Source: an uncultured Verrucomicrobiales bacterium
GTDB taxonomy: Bacteria; Verrucomicrobiota; Verrucomicrobiae; Limisphaerales; CANJSG01
Direction of reading: 5' to 3'
NCBI GenBank assembly: GCA_946480965.1
Contig: CAMLMI010000077.1
Location: 1-15,754, forward strand
Length of the DNA: 15,754 nucleotides
The notes under the pieces are model-generated. The model was not told where the DNA came from, searched no databases, and was given only the letters and a program-made list of their open reading frames with translations. The translations under genes and the position numbers were made by a program. Each line of letters opens with the position of its first letter. Position 1 is the first letter of the stretch. Shown in pieces: positions 7,457 through 15,218 of the stretch.

Positions 7457-9226
7457 ATGAAGACTCTCTCGCCGCTTCGCCGTTGCCGGAATGCCGTGTC
7501 GGTTCTGGCCCTTTGCTTCGGTCTCGCCGTGAGCACCGCGCCCAAGGCCACGGCCGCCTCCAGTGCAGGGGTGACCCCGCCCCAGCCGATCCAGCGCCCG
7601 CCCGGACCGCCCGCTGGCGGCGCTGAAGGCTACGGCGTCGCCGGCAGCAGCCGTTTCCTCGTCATCGGCCGACCCGTCACCACGGTGCAATACAACGGCA
7701 CCAACATCGACAATGCCGGGAACGTGCTCGTCTGGGAGCTGGACGAGGGCTATCTCGTCGATGATCTGGTCAAAAAACGCTTCTGGGTGATCGATGCTCT
7801 CAAGCCGGTATACAGCCACTTCTTCGGCACCGAAGCGGCGGCGGGGGACCGGTGGATCGCCGTGACAGGCGGCCAGTCAAGACCGGGCTTCGGCTCTTCC
7901 GGCACACCTCCGCCCAAGACCAACCACGTCCAGTTGATCGAGTTCCCTCCCGACGGCGGCTGGCTGCCGGGACCGGAACTGCCGGGGCCGGAAGACTCCA
8001 CGTATCGCCGGACCCGGCAGTTCGGCATCAGTCTCGCCATGCACCATGATCGGCTCGTGGTCGGCTCCACAGACGGGGCGCTGGTTTACGAGGTCGATTC
8101 GGCCGGGGTCTGGACCCGAACCCAGATCCTGAACACCAATTCGCCGGTCTGGAACAGCCTCGGAACAGCGGTCGCCATCCACGAGGACCTGATCGCCGTC
8201 GGCGCGCCGGCGTCCCCGATCAACCACACCAACGGGTTGGTCGCGAACCAAGGCGGGGTGATCCTCTACCGGCGCGGTCCAAACGGCCTCTACGCCGTCG
8301 AAAAGGAGCTGCGAGTGGATTCCGTGGACGACAACACTGATATTTTCATGGACGACGTCTTCGGCACCTCCGTCGCCCTTGAGAGGCGGAATGGTGTCGA
8401 GTGGCTGGCCGTTGGTTCCCCGGGTCGGGATGCATGGTTCAGCGAGAACAATCGCCAATCCGACTCGGGTTGCGCGTTTCTTTTTCGCCGCATTCTGCCC
8501 GACGGCGAGTGGGGCTTTCACCAGGCCATCACCAACATCGGCATTAACGGCAACCCCACCGGCCGGGCCAGGTCCGGGAACACCATCGCCCTGAGCAATG
8601 GACGTCTCGCCGTCGGAGCGGTTTCCCCGGGTGGCTCCCTGACGCCTCCTGCGCGCGGCGTGGTGGCGTTCTATTTCTACGACGAGGTCCAGGACCGATG
8701 GATACGCACAGGAGAGAAGGTCGGTAGCGGAACGGACCAGTATGGCCTCGGACTCCACGGCTTCGCCGAAGGATTCATCATCGGTGCCCCAGGTAGCCTG
8801 GCAAGCAACTGGGAATGGCGACCGACCGACCCGTATGTGGCGTTCATCAACAGCGGAAGCGGCCCCTTCGTGGGCGGCACCTCCGCACACGACCGCCGCG
8901 CCGACGTCGATCCGGACGGTGACGGCATCCTCAATTCCGACGAGGTCTTCTTCGGCAGCGATCCGCTGACGGCCAACACCAATGGCGTCATCGCGCCGTT
9001 GATCGACACGGTGGCCAACCAGTTCAAGCTCCAGTGGCAGCAGGCCTCGAACACCTTCGGCCTGACCTCCAAGGTGGCGTGGTCCACCAACATGACCACC
9101 TGGGTGACGAACGATCTTCAGATCGTCTCGCTCGGCCCCGTGACCAACACCGCCGCCCAGCGCTTCGAGGCCCGCCTCCCGCTCACAGGCCGGACCAACG
9201 TGTTTTTCCGGCTGCTGGTGGAGTAG
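7457..9226 (+). CDS. Secreted FG-GAP-type beta-propeller protein, copy 2
   Basis: The product is 589 residues, exactly as long as copy 1. I chose the ATG at 7457 over the in-frame ATG at 7412 because it aligns with the copy 1 start (both begin MK.L.PLR) and gives a clean signal peptide ending near KATAAS. About seven propeller repeats follow; for example LGTAVAIHEDLIAVGAP and GNTIALSNGRLAVGAV. The calcium-loop motif DPDGDGILNSDE again falls at 485-496. The C-terminal module is nearly identical to that of copy 1, while several propeller loops differ (one holds the acidic stretch DNTDIFMDDV). The pair could be two receptors or adhesins with the same anchor and different binding faces, which is inference. 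The gene starts 126 bp after copy 1 ends. Confidence 0.85.
   Translation: MKTLSPLRRCRNAVSVLALCFGLAVSTAPKATAASSAGVTPPQPIQRPPGPPAGGAEGYGVAGSSRFLVIGRPVTTVQYNGTNIDNAGNVLVWELDEGYLVDDLVKKRFWVIDALKPVYSHFFGTEAAAGDRWIAVTGGQSRPGFGSSGTPPPKTNHVQLIEFPPDGGWLPGPELPGPEDSTYRRTRQFGISLAMHHDRLVVGSTDGALVYEVDSAGVWTRTQILNTNSPVWNSLGTAVAIHEDLIAVGAPASPINHTNGLVANQGGVILYRRGPNGLYAVEKELRVDSVDDNTDIFMDDVFGTSVALERRNGVEWLAVGSPGRDAWFSENNRQSDSGCAFLFRRILPDGEWGFHQAITNIGINGNPTGRARSGNTIALSNGRLAVGAVSPGGSLTPPARGVVAFYFYDEVQDRWIRTGEKVGSGTDQYGLGLHGFAEGFIIGAPGSLASNWEWRPTDPYVAFINSGSGPFVGGTSAHDRRADVDPDGDGILNSDEVFFGSDPLTANTNGVIAPLIDTVANQFKLQWQQASNTFGLTSKVAWSTNMTTWVTNDLQIVSLGPVTNTAAQRFEARLPLTGRTNVFFRLLVE
9020..9108 (+). repeat. 89-bp exact identity tract, copy 2
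   Basis: Identical to 7124-7212. The match is bounded by a mismatch on each side (9019 and 9109). Confidence 0.95.
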
Positions 9227-9268
9227 GTCTCCTACGGAGCGGGCCGGGCCTGCTTGCCGTCAGCGCAT

Positions 9269-9296
9269 TTGACCCGCCCTCGTTCCCGCGTAGTCT
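9269..9296 (+). promoter_or_regulatory. Possible sigma-70-type promoter for trxA
   Basis: TTGACC (9269-9274) and TAGTCT (9291-9296) are separated by 16 bp. They lie just upstream of the thioredoxin ATG at 9312, implying a very short leader. No ribosome-binding site is seen between them and the ATG. A similar TAGTCC hexamer precedes the gene at 15219. Confidence 0.4.
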
Positions 9297-9311
9297 GCTC
9301 CCATTGTTGTT

Positions 9312-9662
9312 ATGAGCACGACCTTGAAACCCGAGACCGATGGCCCGATCGCCACGAGCGACGCGGCCTTTGCCGAAGACGTTGTCCAATCCCCGCTGCC
9401 CGTCCTGGTGGACTTCTGGGCGCCCTGGTGCGGTCCCTGCCGCATGGTCGCCCCCGTCCTCGACGAGCTGGCCAAGGAATACAAGGGCCGCCTGAAGATC
9501 GTGAAGGTGGACGTGGACCAATGCCCCGAGACGGCCCAGCAGTTCGCCATCCGCAGCATCCCCACGCTCCTGTTCTTCAAGGGCGGCCAAGTCGTCGGCC
9601 AAACGGTCGGCGCCGTGTCCAAGCGCGCGCTGACCGAGAAGATCACGCCCCTGCTGGGCTGA
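9312..9662 (+). CDS. trxA: Thioredoxin
   Basis: The product is 116 residues, a normal length for a cytosolic thioredoxin. It has no signal peptide. The redox motif WCGPC is at 39-43 (C40 and C43), the buried acidic residue D34 precedes it, and the cis-proline P84 sits in RSIPT. Thioredoxin reduces protein disulfides such as those of ribonucleotide reductase, peroxiredoxins and methionine sulfoxide reductases, and is itself recharged by thioredoxin reductase. The gene looks monocistronic, with a promoter-like sequence ahead and a strong terminator-like hairpin behind. Confidence 0.97.
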   Translation: MSTTLKPETDGPIATSDAAFAEDVVQSPLPVLVDFWAPWCGPCRMVAPVLDELAKEYKGRLKIVKVDVDQCPETAQQFAIRSIPTLLFFKGGQVVGQTVGAVSKRALTEKITPLLG

Positions 9663-9690
9663 GTTGCGGAAACGCCGAACGTTTAACGCT

Positions 9691-9733
9691 GAACGCCGAA
9701 CTCCGAATCGCTCGGAGTTCGGCGTTCTTCTTT
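9691..9733 (+). terminator. Perfect 16-bp hairpin followed by T-rich tract
   Basis: GAACGCCGAACTCCGA (9691-9706) pairs without mismatch with 9712-9727 around a 5-base loop. TTCTTT follows. It lies about 30 bp after the trxA stop codon, so an intrinsic terminator is likely. The left flank carries related CGAACG/TGAACG units, so the hairpin may have grown from an interspersed repeat. Confidence 0.75.
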
Positions 9734-9824
9734 GGGTCGGCGTATCATGGAGCGCGGGGCATCGCTCCGACGCCGGGCTTGTCACCGAACCGCTTCGTCC
9801 GTTTGCTCTCCGGCCAGAACGAAC

Positions 9825-10475
9825 ATGAATCCGATTGCCTCCGCCCAGCTCCTCGACGCCTTGAAGTGGCGCTACGCCACCAAGGCCTTCGATCCCGCCC
9901 GCAAGATCGCGCCCGAGCTATGGGCCGTGCTGGAGGAATCGCTCGTTCTCACGCCGAGCTCGTTCGGCATCCAGCCGTGGAAGTTCCAGGTCATCACCGA
10001 CGCCGCCCTGCGCGAGAAGCTGGTGCCCGTGTCCTGGGGCCAGACGCAGCCGAAGGATTGCTCCCACTTCGTCGTCTTCACGGTGAAGAAGGGGCTCGGC
10101 GAGCCGGAGATCGACCGCTACATGGCCCGCGCCGCCGAGGTGCGCGGCACCACGACCGACGCGCTCGCCCCGTTCAAGAAGGTCATCCTCGGCAGCCTGG
10201 GCAAGGCGGCGGCGGCCGGGACGCTGGACACGTGGCAGACGCACCAGCTCTACATCGCGCTCGGCCAGTTCATGGCGGCGGCGGCGTTGCTGGGCGTGGA
10301 CACCTGCCCGATGGAAGGCATCGAACCGGCGAAGTATGACGAGATCCTCGGCCTCAACGGCACGGGCTACGCCACGGTGGTCGCCTGCGCCGCCGGCTAC
10401 CGTTCCGCGACGGACAAATACGCCTCGGTGCCGAAGGTGCGCTTCAAGGCGGAGGACGTGATCGTTCGCCGGTGA
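9825..10475 (+). CDS. NAD(P)H-dependent nitroreductase-family flavoprotein
   Basis: The product is 216 residues. The ATG at 9825 is preferred because the conserved N-terminal helix with RYATKAFD (16-23) follows directly; the longer in-frame start at 9732 lies in the terminator. FMN-binding landmarks are RYATK and TPSSFGIQPW (43-52). The later TCPMEGIEPAKY (160-171) and GYRSATDKYA (191-200) are typical of NfsB-like enzymes. Members transfer two electrons from NAD(P)H through FMN to nitroaromatics, quinones or similar acceptors in the cytosol. The physiological substrate cannot be read from the sequence. The gene stands alone between two hairpin-bearing gaps. Confidence 0.9.
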   Translation: MNPIASAQLLDALKWRYATKAFDPARKIAPELWAVLEESLVLTPSSFGIQPWKFQVITDAALREKLVPVSWGQTQPKDCSHFVVFTVKKGLGEPEIDRYMARAAEVRGTTTDALAPFKKVILGSLGKAAAAGTLDTWQTHQLYIALGQFMAAAALLGVDTCPMEGIEPAKYDEILGLNGTGYATVVACAAGYRSATDKYASVPKVRFKAEDVIVRR

Positions 10476-10483
10476 ACCAAGCA

Positions 10484-10505
10484 GGACAGCGCTTCCAGCC
10501 TGTCC
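10484..10505. repeat. Interspersed GGCTGGAAGC-type hairpin
   Basis: GGACAG and CTGTCC flank a 10-bp loop just after the nitroreductase stop codon. GCTTCCAGCCTGTCC (10491-10505) is shared exactly with 2735-2749 inside the exporter gene. It could also help stop transcription. Confidence 0.55.
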
Positions 10506-10580
10506 CGCAGTCTGAGCGGCCCCGCCTCGCAGAAGACTCATGGATACCACTTCCATCATCTGCTCGGATCACGCCCCACG

Positions 10581-10601
10581 GGTCAGGCTGGAAACCTGAC
10601 C
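10581..10601. repeat. GGTCAGG-CCTGACC hairpin before the glycosylase gene
   Basis: A 7-bp perfect stem encloses the loop CTGGAAA, ending 12 bases before the glycosylase ATG. It belongs to the same CAGGCTGGAARCCTG repeat type as 10484-10505. It may influence translation of the next gene or be an incidental repeat. Confidence 0.55.
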
Positions 10602-10613
10602 TGCTTCCCCGAC

Positions 10614-11264
10614 ATGCCTCCCACCGCATCGCCGTTCCCCGTCCTGTCCGCCGCCACCACTGCGGCGGGACTGGCCCATCTCCGTGGAAGCGACCCGGTG
10701 CTTGCCGCCGTGATCGAGCGCACCGGGGCTTTCACCCTGAAGCCGCGCCGCAACCGCTTCGAGATGCTGGCGCGCTCCATTCTCTCCCAGCAGATCTCCA
10801 CCTCCGCGGCGGAGTCGATCAAGCGCCGCCTGCTCGCGCTGCTGAAGCCGGGCGGATTGACCGCCGCGAATCTCCGCCGCTTCACCCCGGAACAGCTCCG
10901 CACCGCCGGCGTCTCGCCGCAGAAGGCCGCCTACCTGCTCGATCTCGCGGCCAAGGTGGACGACGGCGCGGTCCGGCTGGGCCATCTCCACACCTTGCCG
11001 GACGAGGGAGTGATCGAGGAGCTGGTGCGGATCAAGGGCATCGGCGAATGGACCGCCCACATGTTCCTCATGTTCTCGCTCGGCCGCCTGGACGTGCTGC
11101 CGCACGGCGATCTGGGCGTCCGCATCGCGCTGCGCGATCTCTACGGATTGAAGGATCTGCCGGACGTGAAGCGCGCGCGCAGGATCGCGGAGAAGTGGCG
11201 GCCCTACGCGACCATCGCGAGCTGGTATTGCTGGCGCAGCCTGGAGTTCAAGAAGGCAACGTGA
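10614..11264 (+). CDS. AlkA/MAG-type DNA-3-methyladenine glycosylase (HhH-GPD family)
   Basis: The product is 216 residues. The helix-hairpin-helix is at about 137-150 (IKGIGEWTAHM) and the likely catalytic aspartate is D166 in PHGDLG. SILSQQIS (55-62) matches the conserved helix of the family. The position held by lysine in bifunctional Nth-type enzymes is W146, so a monofunctional glycosylase is expected. It should excise alkylated purines from DNA to begin base excision repair. The protein is shorter than E. coli AlkA (282 residues) because the N-terminal domain is absent, as in compact MAG proteins. No ada or other alkylation-response gene is nearby. Confidence 0.92.
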   Translation: MPPTASPFPVLSAATTAAGLAHLRGSDPVLAAVIERTGAFTLKPRRNRFEMLARSILSQQISTSAAESIKRRLLALLKPGGLTAANLRRFTPEQLRTAGVSPQKAAYLLDLAAKVDDGAVRLGHLHTLPDEGVIEELVRIKGIGEWTAHMFLMFSLGRLDVLPHGDLGVRIALRDLYGLKDLPDVKRARRIAEKWRPYATIASWYCWRSLEFKKAT

Positions 11265-11313
11265 GGCTGGAAGCTGGCCAGCGGGAACCGGGATCAGGTA
11301 TCAGGCTCGCGAC

Positions 11314-12474
11314 ATGACGACCCTGCGCCTCTATCTGCTCCGCGAGATCCTCGCGACGCTGGCCATGACCGTCGGCGTGTTCACCGGCCTCCTGCTGCTG
11401 GGCAACCTGCTGAAGGACGCGCTGGTGCTGATCGTCGGCCAGCAGCTTTCGCTGGCCCTCTTCGCCCAGGTGCTGGGGCTTCTCGTGCCCTACGTGCTGG
11501 CCTTCGCCCTGCCGATGGGGCTGCTCTGCGCGTGCCTGCTGGTCTTCGGCCGGCTCAGCGCGGATTCCGAGCTGGTCGCGATGCGCGCGAGCGGCGTGGG
11601 GCTCGCCTCCCTGGTGTGGCCGATGGTGGCGCTGGCGATCGGCTTGAGCGCCTTGTGCGCTTGGATGAGCCTGGAGCTGGCCCCGCGCGCGCGGGTGGAG
11701 TTCAAGGGCCTGATGCGTTCGCTGGCCCAGGAGAGCTCCGGGATGTTGATCAACGAGGGCCAGTTCATGGCCGTCGGCGGCTTCACCTACTACGTGGGCA
11801 AGGTGGACGGCGACCGGCTGGAGGACATTGAGGTCTATCAGTCCAACACCGCCACGCAGCAGTGGATCCGGGCGGAATCGGGCCGGCTGGCGGTGGACCG
11901 CGACCAGGGACTGGTCTCCATCACGCTGACGGACTGGAGGATCACGCGGCTCACGGAGACGAACTTCTACTCCGGTGAGTTCATCGGCGACTACGCGCTG
12001 CCGCCCTTCCCCCTCCCGGGCGACCGGGAGGTCGGCGAAGCCAAGATCTCGAACATGAGCTTTTCCCAGCTCCGCGCGAAGCTGGCCGAACTGCGGGCGC
12101 AGATGGAGGCCGACGACCGGGCCCTCTCCGCCGGGTTGACGGAGGAGCAGCGGGAGGTGGTGCAGCGGGAACGGCGCGCCTTCACCGCGCGCATCCGCGT
12201 GCAGATGCACCGGATGGTGTCGTTTTCCTTCGCCTGCGTCGGCTTCACGCTCATCGGCATCCCGCTGGGCATCCGGGCGCACCGCCGCGAGACCAGCGCC
12301 GGCATCGCCCTCGCTCTGGGGCTGGTGCTCGTCTATTACGGCTTCTTCGTGCTGGGCCAGTCGCTGCCGCCGGACTCCGCGCTGGACCCGGCGTTCGTGC
12401 TCTGGGCTCCCAACCTGCTCTTCCAGGCGATGGGCGGTTGGCTGATCTGGCGGGCGGACCGGGGCGCGCGTTGA
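11314..12474 (+). CDS. LptF/LptG (YjgP/YjgQ) family permease
   Basis: The product is 386 residues. Three N-terminal membrane segments (about 12-33, 52-79, 98-120) are followed by a periplasmic domain (about 125-295) and three C-terminal segments (about 302-322, 328-350, 360-380), the standard LptF/LptG plan. SELVAMRASGV (85-95) is the conserved cytoplasmic coupling region, and residues about 250-290 are charged and helical. These permeases pair with the LptB ATPase to extract lipopolysaccharide from the inner membrane, so the host probably has an LPS-type outer membrane. Only one permease gene is present; its partner must lie elsewhere. The gene follows the glycosylase by 49 bp, and co-transcription is possible but functionally unrelated. 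Confidence 0.93.
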   Translation: MTTLRLYLLREILATLAMTVGVFTGLLLLGNLLKDALVLIVGQQLSLALFAQVLGLLVPYVLAFALPMGLLCACLLVFGRLSADSELVAMRASGVGLASLVWPMVALAIGLSALCAWMSLELAPRARVEFKGLMRSLAQESSGMLINEGQFMAVGGFTYYVGKVDGDRLEDIEVYQSNTATQQWIRAESGRLAVDRDQGLVSITLTDWRITRLTETNFYSGEFIGDYALPPFPLPGDREVGEAKISNMSFSQLRAKLAELRAQMEADDRALSAGLTEEQREVVQRERRAFTARIRVQMHRMVSFSFACVGFTLIGIPLGIRAHRRETSAGIALALGLVLVYYGFFVLGQSLPPDSALDPAFVLWAPNLLFQAMGGWLIWRADRGAR

Positions 12475-12514
12475 AGGGAATCCCGGCCGGAATCTCCCGC
12501 CGCATCAGACCGGA

Positions 12515-14446
12515 TCACGCGTCGAGCGTGGCGCGGACCGTCCGGGTGAGGGACCGCAGGGTGAAGGGCTTTTGCAGGAAGCGCACGGCCTCGTCCCCGC
12601 CCTGGCCATCGAGCATCGCCTGCGCGGTGAAGCCGGACATGAGCACGCAGCGGATGCCGGGATGTCGTTGGCGCAGACGGTTGAACAGTTCGCGGCCGCT
12701 CGTCCCGGGCAGCGCCACGTCCGTCACCAGCAGATGGAGCGGCTCCGGCTCGGCGGCGGCGAGGCTCAACGCCTCCGTCGGCGAATGCGCGACCAGGACC
12801 CGGTAGCCCAGACGGGTGAGGACGCGCCGTCCCAGGCGCAGGATCTGCACCTCGTCCTCCACCAGCAGCACCGTTTCGGTGCCCCGGACCGCCGCTTCCG
12901 TCTCCGGCGTCTCCGGCTTTGCCGGGCCGTTGCCGGAGGCGCTGCGGGGCAGCCAGACGGAGAAGCGGCTGCCGCGTCCGGGCTCGCTGGAGACGGTGAC
13001 AAATCCCCCGTTCTGCTGCGCGATGCCGAAGACCGTCGCCAGCCCCAGTCCGGTGCCCTGCCCCGGCGCCTTCGTCGTGAAGAAGGGCTCGAAGACCCGG
13101 GCCCGCGTCTCGGCGTCCATGCCGCAGCCCGTATCGGCCACGGTGAACCGCACGTGGTCCCCCGGAACGGAGCCCGGCTCGGCGCGGGATGCGGCCTCGT
13201 CCAGGGAGACGTTCGCGGTCTCGACGACGATCCGGCCGACGCCGGCGATGGCGTCGCGGGCGTTGAGGCAGAGATGGGTGAGCATCTGGTCGAGCTGGCC
13301 CGGATCGATCTCCACGGCCCAGAGCCCGGGATGCGGGCGGAAGTGCAGCTCGATGTTCTCCCCGATCAGCCGCCGTGCCAGCCCGAGCCCCGCGGAAAGC
13401 GCGTCGTTCAGGTCCAACACCCTCGGGGCGACGACCTGTTTCCGCGCGAAGGCCAGGAGCTGGCGGGTCAGGTCGGCCGACCGGAGCGCGGACTTCCGGA
13501 TCTCGTCGAGCCAAGGCCGGGCGGGATGCCCCTCAGCGGTGTCGCTGATGGCCAGGTCCACGTTGCCCAGGATGGCCTGGAGCATGTTGTTGAAGTCATG
13601 GGCCACGCCTCCGGCCAGGCGGCCCACGGATTCCATCTTCTGCGCCTGGATCAACTGGTCCTGGAGCCGTTCCTTCTCGGCCGAGACCCGGCGACGCTCC
13701 GTCACGTCGGCGACGAAGTTCAGCGTCGCGGCCGCTCCCCGCCAGTCGATGCGAACCACATGCAGCCCGACCCACAGCGTGCGGCCGTCAGCGGGGAGCA
13801 TCCGGAACTCGTAGCGGTTCGGCGGGGCTTCGCCCGAGAGCCGCCGGGCGTGGCGCTCCATGACGAAGTCCCGGTCTTCCGGATGGAGGAAGTCGGCGAT
13901 GGCCCGTCCCATGAGCTCCCGGTGCGGAACGCCAAGCATCCGGCCCGCCTCGGGATTGGCGAAGACGATGCCGCCGGACTGCACGACCAGGATCGCCTCG
14001 CAGGCGTTTTCGACCAGGCTGCGATATTCGCCGCCGGCGATGTCCGACTCCCCGATCTTCCGCTGCAACGCGGCGAACCTTTCCTCCAACCGTTCGGCCA
14101 TCGCGTTGAAGTCCGACCCGAGCCGCCCGATCTCGTCCGCCTCATCCGCCGCCGGAAGACGTGCGCCAAGCTCCCCGCCGGCCAAGCGCCGCACCGCTCC
14201 GGCCACCGAGCCGATGCGGGCGGTCACCAAGCGGCGCGTCATCCACCACAGGACCAGCGCGGTGACGAGGATCGCCGCCAGGAAACCCGAGGCGATCCAG
14301 AGCCATAGCGCCCGCAGCGTCTCCGGCGTCTCCGCCGCGTGGAGCCGCAGGTGCAGCGAGCCCAGCACCAGCAGCGCGAGGGATTGGGCCGCGATGACGG
14401 CCAAGCCGAGCTTCGCGGCCAAGGGGAACTGGAAACGGGATTTCAT
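12515..14446 (-). CDS. Hybrid sensor histidine kinase (HAMP-PAS-HisKA-HATPase-REC)
   Basis: The product is 643 residues, with the start at 14446 placed just before the first membrane segment. Domains in order are TM1 (about 9-33), a very short extracytoplasmic loop, TM2 (about 44-68), HAMP (about 70-125), PAS (about 138-252), HisKA with phospho-acceptor H283 in VAHDFNN, HATPase with N395 (N box), DTGCGMD (438-444) and GQGTGLGLA (462-470), and a C-terminal receiver with acidic pocket E530/D531, phospho-acceptor D576 and K626. The loop of roughly ten residues suggests sensing in the membrane or by the cytoplasmic PAS domain. No response regulator or phosphotransfer protein is adjacent, so output must be in trans. 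The gene is convergent with the LPS permease. Confidence 0.93.
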   Translation of the reverse strand: MKSRFQFPLAAKLGLAVIAAQSLALLVLGSLHLRLHAAETPETLRALWLWIASGFLAAILVTALVLWWMTRRLVTARIGSVAGAVRRLAGGELGARLPAADEADEIGRLGSDFNAMAERLEERFAALQRKIGESDIAGGEYRSLVENACEAILVVQSGGIVFANPEAGRMLGVPHRELMGRAIADFLHPEDRDFVMERHARRLSGEAPPNRYEFRMLPADGRTLWVGLHVVRIDWRGAAATLNFVADVTERRRVSAEKERLQDQLIQAQKMESVGRLAGGVAHDFNNMLQAILGNVDLAISDTAEGHPARPWLDEIRKSALRSADLTRQLLAFARKQVVAPRVLDLNDALSAGLGLARRLIGENIELHFRPHPGLWAVEIDPGQLDQMLTHLCLNARDAIAGVGRIVVETANVSLDEAASRAEPGSVPGDHVRFTVADTGCGMDAETRARVFEPFFTTKAPGQGTGLGLATVFGIAQQNGGFVTVSSEPGRGSRFSVWLPRSASGNGPAKPETPETEAAVRGTETVLLVEDEVQILRLGRRVLTRLGYRVLVAHSPTEALSLAAAEPEPLHLLVTDVALPGTSGRELFNRLRQRHPGIRCVLMSGFTAQAMLDGQGGDEAVRFLQKPFTLRSLTRTVRATLDA

Positions 14447-14673
14447 TCGGGCCGGTTCTGGATTCGGGCAGGCCCGGCGGCGGCTTGGCGGCTTAAGCTC
14501 CGCACGGCGCCACGGGACAGGACGGTCAAAGGCCCGCCCGGGCGGTGGTGGCGGACCGGGAACCTCGGTGACGGCCAAGCCGCGTGGAGGAGGATTCCGG
14601 GGCTCCGGAACCGCGGCTTGGGAATCGAAACCGATCAATCGGACCGCAGGAAAGAAGACGCCGGGCATCGCGG

Positions 14674-14721
14674 CTAGAGGCCAGCCCGAATCACGCCGCC
14701 AACCTCCTACTGTTACTTATA
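14674..14721 (-). promoter_or_regulatory. TATAAG box, AGGAGG site and six-codon micro-ORF
   Basis: On the minus strand, TATAAG (14721-14716) is followed by AGGAGG (14708-14703) and, 8 bases later, a GTG that opens six codons ending in TAG (14694-14674). It is the best-formed ribosome-binding site in the window and sits about 230 bp upstream of the kinase start. A leader peptide for the kinase transcript is possible; chance is also possible, and no good -35 hexamer is visible. Confidence 0.25.
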
Positions 14722-14988
14722 GTCTTCAAGAAGAAAGGTGCTTCCGGCCCATCGGATCCAGATTTTGGTCCGGCAGACCGGCAGGGGTTGATGCATCAAG
14801 TCCGGCATGGATTTCCGGGTGGAGGCTGCTGCACCGCAACGCCGATTGGCCACCGACTGGCAGTTGCTCCGTAGAAACCTTCGTGAGCGAGTGGTGACTC
14901 CTCTCCGTTCTGCAATAACCGGGAGAGAGCCGAAACGAGCGGGCGGCGCTGATCCCCTGCAAAGCGGCGGCATCCTCCTCTGCCCAGC

Positions 14989-15018
14989 CCTCTCCTCGGG
15001 CTGCGCTCGGAGGAGAGG
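14989..15018. repeat. CCTCTCCTC / GAGGAGAGG hairpin
   Basis: A 9-bp perfect stem (14989-14997 with 15010-15018) encloses a 12-base GC-rich loop. It lies in the middle of the kinase/SMP-30 gap, too far from either gene to be an obvious terminator. It is probably another dispersed palindromic element. Confidence 0.55.
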
Positions 15019-15175
15019 CAGTCTGTTCCGTCTTCCGGCAGCTCTCCGGGCAAGGTTTCGACGAGGCAACTGCCGGTCTGCGCTACCGGTGCTGAGCCCT
15101 TGCTTGCGTCCAGCCAAGCCTGCCGCGTCCCTGCCGCTTTCTGAGGCGTCAGCTCTGGGCAGAACGGGCGCGGGA

Positions 15176-15205
15176 TTGCGTCGGGCGGAGGCTTTCGCAT
15201 AGTCC
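15176..15205 (+). promoter_or_regulatory. Possible promoter for the SMP-30-like gene
   Basis: TTGCGT (15176-15181) and TAGTCC (15200-15205) are 18 bp apart, and the ATG follows 14 bases later. The arrangement resembles the one before trxA. It is weak evidence on its own. Confidence 0.25.
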
Positions 15206-15218
15206 CCGCACTTCCGCC

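Larger units (their letters stand above)
14447..15218. other. Long intergenic region without recognisable gene
   Basis: This stretch of 772 bp separates the divergent kinase and SMP-30-like genes. Several open frames cross it on the minus strand (up to 134 codons), but none has a recognisable domain, a consistent start or protein-like composition. It holds a small inverted repeat (CCGAT-CA-ATCGG near 14632), an AT-richer island at about 14703-14735 and the hairpin at 14989-15018. I see no tRNA. Confidence 0.6.

Noticed and set aside
12475..12514. Possible bidirectional terminator between permease and kinase
   Set aside because: Only a short CCGGCCGG palindrome is present, with no convincing stem or T tract.
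12572..14308. Open frame of 578 codons on the plus strand
   Set aside because: It is antisense to the hybrid kinase, whose catalytic motifs are all intact, and has no domain of its own.
14447..14668. Longer N terminus for the kinase
   Set aside because: The 74 extra residues are Pro/Arg-rich and unstructured ahead of the first membrane segment. The ATG at 14446 fits the family better.
14713..15117. 134-codon minus-strand frame in the long gap
   Set aside because: Arg/Pro-rich composition, no domain and competing overlapping frames. I could not support it as a gene.
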